DNA of 64,000 nucleotides from Nonomuraea sp. NBC_00507. GTDB taxonomy: Bacteria > Actinomycetota > Actinomycetes > Streptosporangiales > Streptosporangiaceae. Positions 47,812 through 58,157 of the stretch are shown one piece after another. The first letter of the stretch is position 1; each line of letters opens with the position of its first letter. The notes beneath the pieces were generated by a model that did not search any database, had not been told where the DNA came from, and saw only the letters and a program-made list of their open reading frames with translations. The translations under genes and the position numbers were made by a program. Location of the stretch: NCBI RefSeq assembly GCF_036013525.1, contig NZ_CP107853.1:2914001-2978000 (forward strand). The letters run 5' to 3'.

Positions 47812-49110
47812 TCATTCAGCCGGCAGGTCGAAACGGCCCAGCGCTCTCCTGCCGTCGGTCACGATGATCTCGACGCTGTTGTCGCCGCCGACGAAGGCGA
47901 GCTCGTCGTCCCCGTCGCCGTCGTAATCCCCCGCCGCCAGCGGCTCGGCCCGGCTCACCCCGTCGACCGCGCCGCCGGCACGCAGCCCATCCGGGCCGCC
48001 CCACCAGATCCGGACCGGATCGTAGAAGCGGTTCCCCCCGCCGAAGGCGAGGTCGTCGCGGCCGTCCCCGTTGAAGTCGCCGGAGATCGCCGGACCTTGG
48101 GTTCCCTTGAATGTCGCGGTACGGCCATCCCCGTAGTAGACGGTCAAGGTCTCGTGTACCGAGGGCGCCTCCGTCTCGTAGCCGGGCTCGTCGTTGCGAC
48201 TGCCGTCATCGCCGACAGCCACGTCCCTGACGCCGTCGCCGTCGAAGTCGCCGAACGCGGCCGACATTCCCTTGTTGAGCTCGCGCCCAACCTTCGACAG
48301 GCCACCGGGCCCGGTGGTGAGCAGCCAGCCGGAGGTCTGCTCGCCGTCGTCGCCCTCGTACACGAGCAGCCCGGTCGCACGCCGTCCGTCGATCCTGTCC
48401 GCGGCCATCCGCCAGAACTCCCTGCCGGTCGGCGACGGCTGGACGCTCACGCGGCTCGCAACCCCCTCGCGGCTGAACGGCCCGTACAGGATCGCCAGAT
48501 CCGTGGCGCTCTGGCCGCCGGCGGGCATGCTGGGCATCGCCACGTCGGCGGCGCCGTCCCCGTTGAAATCACCAGGGACAGCCCGGTACGACCAATCACC
48601 GCTCTCCACAGGCCGCAGCACCGGAGTCGGGGGTGTCCTGGCCTGGATGCCGCGAGGGCTGCCCCAGAAGATGTGCGGCCGCGTCGGCTGGTCGTCACCC
48701 GGCCGGCCGTATACCAGGATGTCACCGAAGCCGTCGCCATCGAGGTCGGCCCTGATGCCGATGCTGTCGATCAACGACGAATAGAACGCCTCTGACGGGA
48801 CGATTGTCCGCTTCCGCTGGTCGAGGCCCCGGGACGAGCTGTACACGACCGCCAGGTAGTGCAAGTTCTTGCGGGGCAGGTCGACCTCGACGACCAGGTC
48901 GGCGCGGCCGTCACCGTCGACGTCATCGGCGCGCCTCTTGCCCTCGGCCACGCGAGGCGTGGACGTCGGTAGCGCAGCGGATGTGGAGGGCGCCGGCGAT
49001 CGCGAAGCCGTCTGCGGCTCGGGCCGGGGCTGGGGCCGGGGGTCACCGCCGCATGCCGCGAGCAGGAGAGCCAACGCCACCCAGATCGTCACCCTTCGCG
49101 ACACAGACAC
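47812..49110 (-). CDS. FG-GAP/VCBS-repeat lipoprotein
   Basis: The 432-residue protein starts with a lipoprotein signal (V-T-I-W-V-A-L-A-L-L-L-A-A-C) from a GTG at 49110 (another GTG at 49104 is possible), then a Pro/Ser-rich linker. Six calcium-binding type repeats follow, each with a core like D-F-N-G-D-G-x-x-D-V/L-A, plus degenerate ones, which would form a seven-bladed integrin-like propeller on the outer membrane face. Such proteins bind polysaccharide or other proteins. The start is preceded on the same strand by a broken AraC gene. No partner is evident. Confidence 0.82.
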   Translation of the reverse strand: MSVSRRVTIWVALALLLAACGGDPRPQPRPEPQTASRSPAPSTSAALPTSTPRVAEGKRRADDVDGDGRADLVVEVDLPRKNLHYLAVVYSSSRGLDQRKRTIVPSEAFYSSLIDSIGIRADLDGDGFGDILVYGRPGDDQPTRPHIFWGSPRGIQARTPPTPVLRPVESGDWSYRAVPGDFNGDGAADVAMPSMPAGGQSATDLAILYGPFSREGVASRVSVQPSPTGREFWRMAADRIDGRRATGLLVYEGDDGEQTSGWLLTTGPGGLSKVGRELNKGMSAAFGDFDGDGVRDVAVGDDGSRNDEPGYETEAPSVHETLTVYYGDGRTATFKGTQGPAISGDFNGDGRDDLAFGGGNRFYDPVRIWWGGPDGLRAGGAVDGVSRAEPLAAGDYDGDGDDELAFVGGDNSVEIIVTDGRRALGRFDLPAE

Positions 49111-49117
49111 AGAGCCT

Positions 49118-49660
49118 AGTGCGCCGACCCTTGCGCTGTCTGTGGCGAGCGGCCCGGGCTGCCCATCGAGCGAACGCGGCGCTAAAAGCGCTCTCGGACG
49201 CGTACCCCAGCTCGACCGCCAGCGACCCGACGCGGACATCGCCGTCACGAAGAGCGCGCGCTGCGCCAGCAGCATGCGCCAGCGGTTGAGATAGGTCAGC
49301 GGTGGTACGCCCGCCACGGTCCGGAAGCGTTCGGCGAACGACGTCCGCGACATCCGGGGGACCTGGCGCCTGCACCAGCGTCGTGATCCGGTCGACGTGG
49401 TCGCGCAGGGTCGGGTCGAACAGCGCAACGCAAACGAGCTGGTGGCTGTACTGATCCAACTCAAACGTGGTGTCGGTGACCTGACCCCGCGCACCGACCC
49501 CCAAGCGGCCGCCCTCCGGGTCGCGGAAGAACATCGACATGCGGAACACCACGTACGGGTTCGGCGGGTGCCACTCCCACCGCATCGCCTCCAGCCACAC
49601 CCGCTGCGACCACGTGCTGTATTCGTACTCGCCGACCTTGAGGAAGACGGCTGGCTTCAC
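49118..49660 (-). pseudogene. AraC-family HTH remnant (copy 1) fused to an unknown N-terminal segment
   Basis: From GTG 49660 the frame gives about 100 residues of an unrecognised protein (F-L-K-V-G-E-Y-E-Y-S-T-W to L-R-D-H-V-D-R-I-T-T-L-V). The sense then changes frame near 49365 to an AraC C-terminal region: M-S-R-T-S-F-A-E-R-F-R-T-V-A-G-V-P-P-L-T-Y-L, then changes back near 49255 for V-G-S-L-A-V-E-L-G-Y-A-S-E-S-A-F. It breaks off inside the second HTH. At least two frameshifts and a truncation make it non-functional. The V-G-S-L part lies in a 73-bp repeat shared with 53197-53269. Confidence 0.65.
49172..49244 (+). repeat. 73-bp direct repeat, copy 1 (with 53197-53269)
   Basis: The two copies agree at 71 of 73 positions and lie in the same orientation, 4025 bp apart. 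Both encode, on the minus strand, the D-V-R-V-G-S-L-A-V-E-L-G-Y-A segment of an AraC HTH. The match ends abruptly on the right in both copies. Confidence 0.9.
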
Positions 49661-49765
49661 CCCACGCGCCTGCCTGGGACGGGCGCGGCGCTGTCAGTGG
49701 GGCGTTCGGCCCCCGCGGCACGCGCCGAACTCACCGCCGGAGACTGAGCCGCACCATCGCCCCGT

Positions 49766-50733
<968 letters not shown>

Positions 50734-50746
<13 letters not shown>

Positions 50747-51669
50747 TTCGTCTTATCTTCCTGTGAGAGCGTGGTCTTCACCGCGGCTAGAGGAGGCCGA
50801 AGTTCCCGATGGAGCGCGACTGAGAGCACCACGAGCCCGACTCCGGCGAGCTCGGCCAGTGAGGGGAGTTGCCAGAGCACCACGATGCCGATCACCGTTG
50901 CCGCGGCCGGAAGCAGCGCCACCAGCAACGCGTACGTGGACCGAGCCATGCGTGCCATGGCGAGTTGATCGCACACGTACGGGATCACCGACGAACAGAT
51001 CCCCACCCCGATCCCTGCGGCGAGTGTGACGGGGTCGATCACCGCGGGAGCGGCCTGCCAAACACCCACCGGCGCGACGAACACGCAGGCGATGAGCATG
51101 GCGGCGGCCAGCCCCTCGATGCCGCTGACGCCGCGCAGCCGCCGAGCCGTACGGTGGGCCAGGACGATATAGGCGGCGAACAGAACCGCGTTGGCGAAGG
51201 CGAACACCAACCCCAGCGGCTCCCCGGCCAGCCGGATGCCGGTCAGCACGTAGACACCGCCGACCGCTGCCACGAGTGCCACGAGGTTACGCACCGTACG
51301 GGCACCGAGCGCGGCCAGGACGATGACCGGCAGAAACTCGATCGCGGCGACGGTCCCCAGCGGAACGCGGGCGATCGCCAGGTAGAAACAGATGTTCATG
51401 GCCGCGAGCACCGCGCCCCAGGCGATGATCGTACGACGCCCCTCGACGTCGAGCCGGGCGAGGGTCCGCCAGGGGCGACGCCAGAGTGCGAAAACAAGTG
51501 CGGCGCTCCAGATCCTCAGTGCCGCCACCCCGAGCGGGGCGAGCCTGGCGAACAAGAGCACGGCGAAGGCCGGGCCGAGGTAGTGGAAGACGGCGCTCCC
51601 GATGAAGTATGTCCAGGGAGGCGCCGCGGACGGGACAGCGCGAGGGCCGGTGGGCGGCATGACCCCCAT
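50734..51669 (-). CDS. EamA/DMT-superfamily transporter (RhtA-like)
   Basis: The 311-residue protein has ten hydrophobic helices in two EamA repeats, with a polar cytoplasmic tail that overlaps the aldo/keto reductase start. The second repeat holds A-Y-I-V-L-A-H-R-T-A-R-R, typical of threonine/homoserine exporters of the RhtA type, and the end L-L-P-A-A-A-T-V-I-G-I-V-V-L. Export of an amino acid or related metabolite is the usual role. An AsnC-type regulator starts 26 bp away on the other strand, which is the common sensor-exporter pairing, so amino-acid-induced export is likely. Confidence 0.88.
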
Positions 51670-51695
51670 CGTCGGCCAACCCGTAATTTAGGAGA

Positions 51696-52178
51696 ATGGC
51701 GAATCGAAAGATCAGACCCGAGCGGGCCTACGAACCTAAGGGAATCGACGCCCTCGACCTTCGTATTCTGGCCGAGCTGCAGGTCGACGCCAGAGTGAGC
51801 TTCGCCGAGCTGGGCCGCCGGGTCGCCCTGTCGGCCCCGGCGGTGGCCGACAGGGTGCAGCGGCTGGAGGAGACCGGAGTGATCACCGGCTATCGCGCCG
51901 AGGTCGACCCGCGGGCCCTGGGCTTTCCGGTCACCGTGATGGTTCGTATCCGCCCGGCGATCCGGGAACTGCACCGTATCTCCAAGATCGCCCAGGAAGT
52001 TCCCCAGATCGTCGAGTGCTACAGAATGACCGGCGACGACTGCTTCTACTTCACGATGCACCTGCGGGCGGTCGACGAGCTCGAACCGATCCTCGACCTG
52101 TTCACCCCGTACGGTCACACGACCACGTCTCTCATCCACACAGCGCCCGTGCCGCGCCGCCCCCTGCTCCTGGAGTGA
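51696..52178 (+). CDS. Lrp/AsnC-family transcriptional regulator
   Basis: The 160-residue protein has an AsnC HTH (I-D-A-L-D-L-R-I-L-A-E-L-Q-V-D-A-R, recognition helix A-P-A-V-A-D-R-V-Q-R-L-E) and a RAM effector domain ending in a proline-rich tail. TAGGAGA lies 4 bp before the ATG. It is divergent from the DMT exporter with only 26 bp between the start codons, so at least one promoter must overlap a coding region or be leaderless. Control of the exporter/reductase operon in response to an amino acid is the expected role. Confidence 0.9.
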   Translation: MANRKIRPERAYEPKGIDALDLRILAELQVDARVSFAELGRRVALSAPAVADRVQRLEETGVITGYRAEVDPRALGFPVTVMVRIRPAIRELHRISKIAQEVPQIVECYRMTGDDCFYFTMHLRAVDELEPILDLFTPYGHTTTSLIHTAPVPRRPLLLE

Positions 52179-52386
52179 GACTCGGGCCCGCCTAACGGAC
52201 TATCGGCGCGGTCTCCGGTGTGCCGACGGGCGAGACCAGCTCCAGGGATGCGACCGGGCCACGCTCAGCCGCGGCGTCGCCGGGCCGACGAGTCCGGTTT
52301 CGTAGGTGATGCAGGCGTCGCCTTTGATCATTGTGCGTGAGAACCCGTTGAGACGACCATGTTGTGAGCACGGCGGCGGGCATTGA

Positions 52387-53031
52387 TCACGAAGCATCGC
52401 GGGCGAGGAGGGCGCGACCGAGTGCATATGCCTCGGCCAGATCGTTGCCGCGATAGCTGACGGTCGCCAGTTCAGAAAGGTGATGATCGGCGTTCACCGC
52501 GACCGTCTTGGTCAGCCACCGGAACAGCGGAGCATCCGACATCGAATCCCCGTAGGCCACGCACCGTGAGCGCACGAGATCGTACTGCTCGCACATCTCC
52601 TCCACAATGCGGACCTTGTCGCGTGGAGTGAGGATTTTGGCCGGATCGAGCGGCTCCAGGAGGGGAAGCGCCGGGAACTGGGAAGCCACCACAGCATCGA
52701 AGCCCAGCTCAAGAAGATGCCGTGCGAAGAAGTCAGGCGACATGGTGATCACCACGCATCGCTCACCGCGCTCACGGATGTCCGTGCAGACCTCTCGAAT
52801 ACCGGTCAGCCACGGACTGGCGGCGAACGCCTCGGCGACAGCCGACGGCGTCAAATCTCGCCACAGCTCATGGATAGCGGCCGCGAACCCTCGAGTGTCG
52901 ATCTCACCGGCCGCGAACCGCGTTTCCAGCTCGACCAACTTCTCCGTAGATCCGAGATGCCGGGCGATCTGCAGGCTGGCCGTCGATCCCTCGAGCAGCG
53001 TTCCGTCCATGTCGAAGACGTGCAGAGTCAT
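52387..53031 (-). CDS. HAD-superfamily phosphatase (SerB-like)
   Basis: The 214-residue protein has the HAD motifs: D-M-D-G-T (Asp 7 nucleophile, Asp 9 acid/base), V-I-T-M-S for motif II near residue 95, a Lys in D-P-A-K-I-L or T-P-R-D-K-V for motif III, and Y-G-D-S-M-S-D for motif IV near residue 165. The helical cap between motifs I and II matches the phosphoserine-phosphatase type. The ATG at 53031 gives a normal first strand (T-L-H-V-F-D). The frame upstream stays open into an AraC remnant, so the gene may have lost its own upstream region. Convergent with the AsnC gene. Confidence 0.85.
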   Translation of the reverse strand: MTLHVFDMDGTLLEGSTASLQIARHLGSTEKLVELETRFAAGEIDTRGFAAAIHELWRDLTPSAVAEAFAASPWLTGIREVCTDIRERGERCVVITMSPDFFARHLLELGFDAVVASQFPALPLLEPLDPAKILTPRDKVRIVEEMCEQYDLVRSRCVAYGDSMSDAPLFRWLTKTVAVNADHHLSELATVSYRGNDLAEAYALGRALLARDAS

Positions 53032-53440
53032 CACAGCAGGTAAGTGTGGGCGATCGACCGCGTACGACACCAACGGATAATCGTGCGCTCCAAGGCCCAA
53101 GTCCCTCCTCACATCGACAAAGGCCCGACGCGGGCAGACCGTTCCATCGCGTACCCGGAATCGGTAGCGCAGCGGTGACTCACCCACCTCCCGTTTGAAC
53201 GCGGTGCTGAAAGCGCTCTCGGACGCGTACCCCAGCTCGACCGCCAGCGACCCGACGCGGACATCGCCGCGGCCCGCGCCAGCTCCTCCAACCCCCAAGA
53301 CTTCCCGGGTTCGGCATGCATGATGGTGAGCGCCGGGCGCAACCATTCGTCGGTCAGCAGTCGCAGCTGTCCCTTCCGGATGAAGTTGGCGGCCGGGACG
53401 GTTCTGGCCAGCGGCACGACACCTTGGTCCGGACGGTTTC
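53032..53440 (-). pseudogene. AraC-family HTH remnant (copy 2) with an internal deletion
   Basis: The minus strand gives L-L-T-D-E-W-L-R-P-A-L-T-I-M-H-A-E-P-G-K and E-L-A-R-A-A-A-M-S-A, the start of the AraC HTH domain. It is then joined directly to D-V-R-V-G-S-L-A-V-E-L-G-Y-A, skipping about 40 residues and changing frame, and continues through F-S-T-A-F-K-R-E-V-G-E-S-P-L-R-Y-R. The frame then runs without a stop into the HAD gene. Copy 1 at 49118 holds the missing middle (R-F-R-T-V-A-G-V) but lacks this end, so the two remnants are complementary. Confidence 0.65.
53197..53269 (+). repeat. 73-bp direct repeat, copy 2 (with 49172-49244)
   Basis: It matches copy 1 at 71 of 73 positions. The right edge coincides with the deletion point of the AraC remnant (53269), which suggests that recombination at this sequence shaped both loci. 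Confidence 0.9.
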
Positions 53441-53717
53441 GAGCGGAGTTGTTCAGGCCGGCGGAGTCGAGCTGAGCATCTTCGAGCTGGACGGCGCGGC
53501 CATCCCCACAACGGTCGGACCCGTACTGGCCGGATCCTGATCGGTCTCCGTCGGAGGAAGCGGCCAGGGGTGTCGCGCCGCGGGGTTCGGGGTTCCCTGC
53601 GACATGTCCAGGAACGGGACAGCTGTTGCGCCTGACGATGAGTCGGGGTGTGGCCGGGGTGCGGCCAGGGGCCGTACCCGATGCTGCGCATGACGGTGGC
53701 GGCTGACGCTGTTTTCC

Positions 53718-54707
53718 ATGACTCGCATATGGAGATCCCGCGGCGTCCGGAGGACGGTGTCGATCCTCCTCGCCGCCCTGCTGGCGCTCTGCTCCACCGT
53801 CGGGCTCGGGCCGGCCGCGCTCGCCGCGCCGGCCCGCGCGCACGTCGTCGACGAGCAGCGGGTACGGCCCCGCGTCGTCGACCTGACCATCGACTCGCCC
53901 GCCCTCGGCAAGACCGCGAAGGTACGGCTTCTCACCCCGGACGGCTGGGAGCGGCGCGGCCCCCGTGACCGCTGGCCGGTGCTCTACCTGCTGCACGGCC
54001 TGGGCGACTCGCACGAGACCTGGACCCGTGACAGCGACGTCGAACGGCTCGCCGAGCTGCGCGACGTCCTGGTCGTGATGCCGGAGGCCGGGTTCGCCGG
54101 CTACTACACGAACTGGTGGAACGACGGGGCGTACGGGCCACCGGCATGGGAGACGTTCCATCTGACCGAGATGCGCCGCATCCTCGAACGCGACTACGGC
54201 GCAGGCAAGCGGCGGGTCGTCGCGGGCCTGTCCATGGGCGGCTACGGGGCTTTGGTCTACGCCGCTCGGCATCCCGGGCTGTTCCGGGCGGTGGCCAGCT
54301 ACAGCGGGCCCGTCCACCTGCTGCATCCCGAGCACGTGCGCAGGTGGCGGGAGGCGTTCAAGGAGGCGCCGGAGTACCGCGGGCTCTGGGGCGATCCCGT
54401 CGCCCAGCGCGCGATCTGGAAACGCCACGACCCGTACGCGCTGGCTCGGCGGCTGCGGCCCGTTCCGGTGTTCCTGAGCTGTGGTGACGGGCGTCCCGGC
54501 CCGCTGGACGAGGCCGGAGCGAAGGCCGACGAGATCGAGGCGTTCGACAACGTGCTGAACCGCTCACTGGCCAGGCGGCTGGAGCAGGTCGGGGTGCGCG
54601 TGACCACCGACTTCTACGGGCGGGGCACGCATTCGCCGGCGTACTGGGAGCGGGAGCTCCATCGGTCGCTGCCCATGCTGCTGAGCGCGTTGCGGTCGGC
54701 GAGATAG
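53718..54707 (+). CDS. Secreted esterase, antigen-85/esterase-D-like alpha/beta hydrolase
   Basis: The 329-residue protein starts with a Sec or Tat-like signal (R-R-T-V-S-I-L-L-A-A-L-L-A-L, cleavage likely after A-L-A-A-P-A-R-A near residue 42; two Arg precede the core). The mature part has Y-L-L-H-G-L-G-D-S, the nucleophile elbow A-G-L-S-M-G-G-Y-G near residue 175, and a late Asp and His (G-R-G-T-H-S). The fold is shared by S-formylglutathione hydrolases and mycolyltransferases; as a secreted protein it more probably cleaves carbohydrate or lipid esters outside the cell. Single gene. Confidence 0.85.
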   Translation: MTRIWRSRGVRRTVSILLAALLALCSTVGLGPAALAAPARAHVVDEQRVRPRVVDLTIDSPALGKTAKVRLLTPDGWERRGPRDRWPVLYLLHGLGDSHETWTRDSDVERLAELRDVLVVMPEAGFAGYYTNWWNDGAYGPPAWETFHLTEMRRILERDYGAGKRRVVAGLSMGGYGALVYAARHPGLFRAVASYSGPVHLLHPEHVRRWREAFKEAPEYRGLWGDPVAQRAIWKRHDPYALARRLRPVPVFLSCGDGRPGPLDEAGAKADEIEAFDNVLNRSLARRLEQVGVRVTTDFYGRGTHSPAYWERELHRSLPMLLSALRSAR

Positions 54708-54926
54708 CTCAAGAGGGCCGGGGAATCCCATCGATCACGGTCGGGCCCGACAACTCAGCCTGAACACCGACACGAGCGCTGGCCGTACTGACGGATCGCG
54801 AACGCCGAACCCATCCGATTGCCCGTCACCTCGTCGAACAGCCGGTCAAGACTGCCGCGCAGGTTGGTCGCCGCAGCAGCCGACGCCCGGACGTGCCCCA
54901 GCGGCACACCCGCGCGGTGCGGGGCC

Positions 54927-55988
54927 TCACCGCCCCGGCTCGGGAGCGAGGGGCGGGCCATCGGGGAGCCCGCCCGAGTCGCGCCAGGTGGCGAGGAACC
55001 CCTCCGCCACGGCGCACGAGCCCGCGAACGGGCCGCCGGGGTGCTCCAGCGACGTGGCGGTAAGCCGGCCAACCCGCTGCCCCACCAGGGCCCGCGCCGA
55101 GGCGGCGTCGGAGACCTGGCCGGCCCGTTCGGCGAGGTAGCCGATCGTGGCGCCGGCCCCGCAGACGAAGTCCGCCAGCGTCACCACGCCACGCTCCAGC
55201 AGCGTACGCAGCCCGGCCGCGGTGTAGGGCACGTTCGCCGCCGGGGCGACCACGCGGGCGCGTACCCGGGCGGCGCGCTCGGCCGTCAGGGCGCCGGTAC
55301 GCGCGCCGGGCACCAGCACGTCCGCGGCCGCCTCGTACAGTGCCCTGGCCGGGTGCACGGGCAGACCGAGCCGGCCTACACAGGCGTCGCCGTGCTCCGC
55401 GCGCAGCCCTTCCAGGGCGGTGACGTCCAGCCCGGAGGGGTCGGCCACGCAACCGTGCAGGGTCGAGAGGGCGACGATGCGCGCGCCCCGCCGCGCGGCC
55501 TCCCGCACCACGGCGCCACCCACCTTGCCGAACCCCTCCACCGCGAGCGTTCGCCCGGCCAGACCGCCGAGCGCGGTCTCCGCGGCAACGACCACGCCCA
55601 AGCCGGTCACGATGGTGTCCACCAGCTCGCCGCCGACCTCTTGGTGCATCACCGAGTCGGTACGGTAGCCAGGCAGCGGGGCGAAGTCCTGCGTACGCGT
55701 GCCCAGATCCGAGGCCGTGAGGAAAACGCCCTTCTCGACCAGCGGGGTGATCTCCTGGCAATAGCGGGCCACCGTGGCCGCCCGGTCCTCGGCCTTGGCC
55801 CGCAGCACCGCCTTGGCACCGCCGATCCGCTCGCCGAGCACGGCCAGCTTGTACGTCATCGCCCGCGCCAGCAGCCCGGCTTCGCCGCGGGTGACGTCCG
55901 GGGCGAGCCGCGTGCCGCCTGCGCTCGTCGGGCAGTCCAGGTCAAAGGCGATGTACCCGTCCACCGAGGTGAGTTCCATGATCCTCAT
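54927..55988 (-). CDS. Glu/Leu/Phe/Val dehydrogenase-family protein
   Basis: The 353-residue protein has the two ELFV domains. The catalytic Lys is Lys 47 in A-M-T-Y-K-L-A-V, preceded by P-D-V-T-R-G-E-A, and the NAD loop is V-E-G-F-G-K-V-G near residue 165. The C-terminal part (A-P-A-A-N-V-P-Y-T) aligns with the dimer interface of leucine-dehydrogenase-like enzymes. It deaminates an L-amino acid to a 2-oxo acid with NAD(P). The short Gly-rich insert differs from true Leu or Phe dehydrogenases, so the substrate is open. Single gene, divergent from a membrane protein. Confidence 0.83.
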   Translation of the reverse strand: MRIMELTSVDGYIAFDLDCPTSAGGTRLAPDVTRGEAGLLARAMTYKLAVLGERIGGAKAVLRAKAEDRAATVARYCQEITPLVEKGVFLTASDLGTRTQDFAPLPGYRTDSVMHQEVGGELVDTIVTGLGVVVAAETALGGLAGRTLAVEGFGKVGGAVVREAARRGARIVALSTLHGCVADPSGLDVTALEGLRAEHGDACVGRLGLPVHPARALYEAAADVLVPGARTGALTAERAARVRARVVAPAANVPYTAAGLRTLLERGVVTLADFVCGAGATIGYLAERAGQVSDAASARALVGQRVGRLTATSLEHPGGPFAGSCAVAEGFLATWRDSGGLPDGPPLAPEPGR

Positions 55989-56148
55989 GCGCGCTCCTCA
56001 TGTCGTCCGATCGGCGCCTGCCAGCGCGATGACCACGCCTGCCGACCAATCTCGACGCGAACCGGTGCCATGTCCATGGCCGGGAGCGGGGCGCGCCGTA
56101 CAAACTTGCCGTCTGGGGCGATCCGCCTGGAGGGCTAGGATTCCGCGC

Positions 56149-57111
56149 ATGCAGCGTCCCCTCGCTCACGAGCTGGCCGTCGGTCTGCTCGCCATCCTCT
56201 GGCTCGGTCTCATCGGCGGCATCGTGCTCGTCTGGCGGAACGACGCCGCCCCCTTCGAGATCTTCGCGGGGGTGTTCTGGAGCTCGGTCTGGTATTTCTG
56301 GCTTGCCCGGGTCTGGCGGGGCGGGCCGATGGCGATCGGGCTGATGCGCAAGGCGCTCTTCGCGATCTGCCCCATCATGATCGGCGGCGCCGCCATAGCC
56401 ATCGGGATCAGCGGTGGCAAGGTGTACCCGTCGCAGCTGATCGGGATTGCGGCCGCGCTGTGCGGCATCGTCGGCGGGGTGCTGCTCGGTCGCGAGGATG
56501 TCAAGCGGTGGAGCCAGTCCACTGTAGAGGCGAAGGTGCTCCGCCAGCCGCCCGACGGAACCGCCTTCGACCTGCGGGCCGCCGCGCTCAGGCAGAACAG
56601 GGGGATGTTCGGCTGCCTGATGATCGTCATCGCCGCTGTCGTACTGATCGTGGTCGGCGTCATCGGCGGGATGTTGCCCGAGGACCGGGGGGTGAACGCC
56701 CTGGACTACATCGCCTTCATGGTCGGCGTGGTGCTGGTGGCGGCCATCGGCATCGCCGGATATATCCGAATAAATCTGCAGGCCAAGGCCATGGGCGTAC
56801 TGACCGTCACCGAGCGGGGCATCAACGACCACCCGTGGTCCAGGCTCCGCTCGGCCGCCCTGTCATACGTGGGCGAAGCGGGGATCGTGGCCGGGGTCCG
56901 CAGGTACCCGGGCGCGCGGCTCGACCTGTCCCTCTACGACGAGCCGGACGAGCACCACCTCGCCCTGCCCAACGACGCCAACCTGCACGGCGCGATCGCG
57001 GCAGCGCTGGCGACGCACTGCCCCGACGGTGTGTTCCTCGGCTGGGTCCAACGGGCGGAAGGACGCCGTCATCGTGTGCATGGCCGATCCCTGCCAGGTC
57101 AGCCTTCGTGA
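56149..57111 (+). CDS. Six-helix membrane protein of unknown function
   Basis: The 320-residue protein has helices near residues 8-28, 36-54, 68-88, 97-114, 165-187 and 195-215, then a 100-residue cytosolic domain (A-M-G-V-L-T-V-T-E-R-G-I-N-D-H-P-W to the Arg-rich end). A short amphipathic segment separates helices 4 and 5. No transporter or enzyme motif was found. The ATG at 56149 begins the first helix; the frame is open upstream but without hydrophobic character. It overlaps the opposing hypothetical gene at its 3' end by 13 bp. Confidence 0.65.
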   Translation: MQRPLAHELAVGLLAILWLGLIGGIVLVWRNDAAPFEIFAGVFWSSVWYFWLARVWRGGPMAIGLMRKALFAICPIMIGGAAIAIGISGGKVYPSQLIGIAAALCGIVGGVLLGREDVKRWSQSTVEAKVLRQPPDGTAFDLRAAALRQNRGMFGCLMIVIAAVVLIVVGVIGGMLPEDRGVNALDYIAFMVGVVLVAAIGIAGYIRINLQAKAMGVLTVTERGINDHPWSRLRSAALSYVGEAGIVAGVRRYPGARLDLSLYDEPDEHHLALPNDANLHGAIAAALATHCPDGVFLGWVQRAEGRRHRVHGRSLPGQPS

Positions 57112-57497
57112 TTGAGCAGCTCCGCTGCGGCCGTCGGGTCCATGACCGTCGACCAGACCTGTTCGCCGGGGAGGAGCGTACGCGTGGGCAGGGCCATCTC
57201 CAAGAACCATCCATCCGGGTCACACCCGGGCATGTTACGCAGGACCACCGCGGTGAGATTGGGAGGCACCGAACCGGTGATGTGAACAGCCGCGTAGGTC
57301 CCGTGCCCCTGATCGGCACGCACCAGGATGCCTAGGGTGAAGGTGTCGAACTCGATGACATGCTCATGACCGTCGTTCAGCGACGCACGAACCAGCGAAG
57401 AGAGGCCGAATCCGTTGAGGGCGCGGCCGTCTATCTGGGCGAATGCGGCGGGTCGATGATGCTGTTCGAACTCGGCGGATTCAGTTACGCCCGGCAA
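57099..57497 (-). CDS. Small hypothetical protein
   Basis: The protein of about 132 residues (from TTG 57497; GGAGGAGGG lies 4 bp before it) contains E-H-V-I-E-F-D-T-F-T-L-G-I-L-V and G-C-D-P-D-G-W-F-L-E-M-A-L-P, a mix of strands that suggests a small barrel. A longer version from GTG 57608 is open but adds low-complexity residues. No family was recognised. The gene is tail to tail with the membrane-protein gene. Confidence 0.45.
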   Translation of the reverse strand: MPGVTESAEFEQHHRPAAFAQIDGRALNGFGLSSLVRASLNDGHEHVIEFDTFTLGILVRADQGHGTYAAVHITGSVPPNLTAVVLRNMPGCDPDGWFLEMALPTRTLLPGEQVWSTVMDPTAAAELLNHEG

Positions 57498-58157
57498 AAC
57501 GCCCTCCTCCCCGGAGCTTCGATGACCACCGCATTGACGTGGCCGCGCCGCACCCTGCTCGGCGCTGCGGGACTGGGCCTGCGCGGCACTGCCGCCGAAC
57601 TCGCACACCGCCGCCTCCGTCCGCTCTCAGGACATGGCCGCCAGTCACCTGCGCGCTTATTTCGCCCAGCCGGTGGAGCGATCTACCGCTGAAGAGATAG
57701 GCCAGGAATCATCTCCGGGAAACGAGATGCACCGTGCACCAACCCCGCCCCTGGGGCGAAGAATCAAAGCAGCCATATCAGTTTTTTGCCAATAAGGTAG
57801 CATTTCTCGATCGACCATAACCTTATAAGACAATCTTTTGGTGACTTGCCCAGGGCTTTGTTCGATTTCGTTCCTCCCCAGGAATGATTGGGGTTGTCGG
57901 CGAAGCAAACTGGACAACAGGCGCTGGCCAGGCCGTATCGGCGATCCAGCACCGCCCCCATGTTCGAGACCGGACCTCTCCTTGCGTTTGTGTACCGGGC
58001 CGCACGGTCACGGCTTTCCGCAAGAATGTGAATGTGTGGTTAAGCAGAGGGCCACATTATTGCCAGCACCGGTGAGTTGCGCAATCACGGGAAGAGATTC
58101 CTGTGCCGTACCCGAACGCCCTCACAAAATGACGAGGGGCAAGCACCGGAGAGTCGA
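57498..58157. other. 660-bp gap upstream of the dioxygenase gene, AT-rich in the middle
   Basis: No gene was recognised. Around 57760-57840 the sequence is clearly AT-richer than its surroundings and contains the palindrome CTTATAAG at 57822-57829. CCCC and GGGG flank a small hairpin near 57876-57896. The promoter of the fatty-acid oxygenase set probably lies here or just upstream of 58158. Confidence 0.4.

Noticed and set aside
53032..53691. HAD phosphatase starting far upstream as an AraC-HAD fusion protein
   Set aside because: The open frame joins a deleted, non-functional HTH to the HAD domain; no complete DNA-binding domain exists, so the HAD start at 53031 is preferred.
55774..56148. 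125-codon N-terminal extension of the six-helix membrane protein
   Set aside because: The extension lies opposite the dehydrogenase gene, is hydrophilic and Ser/Arg-rich, and lacks the properties of the mature protein.
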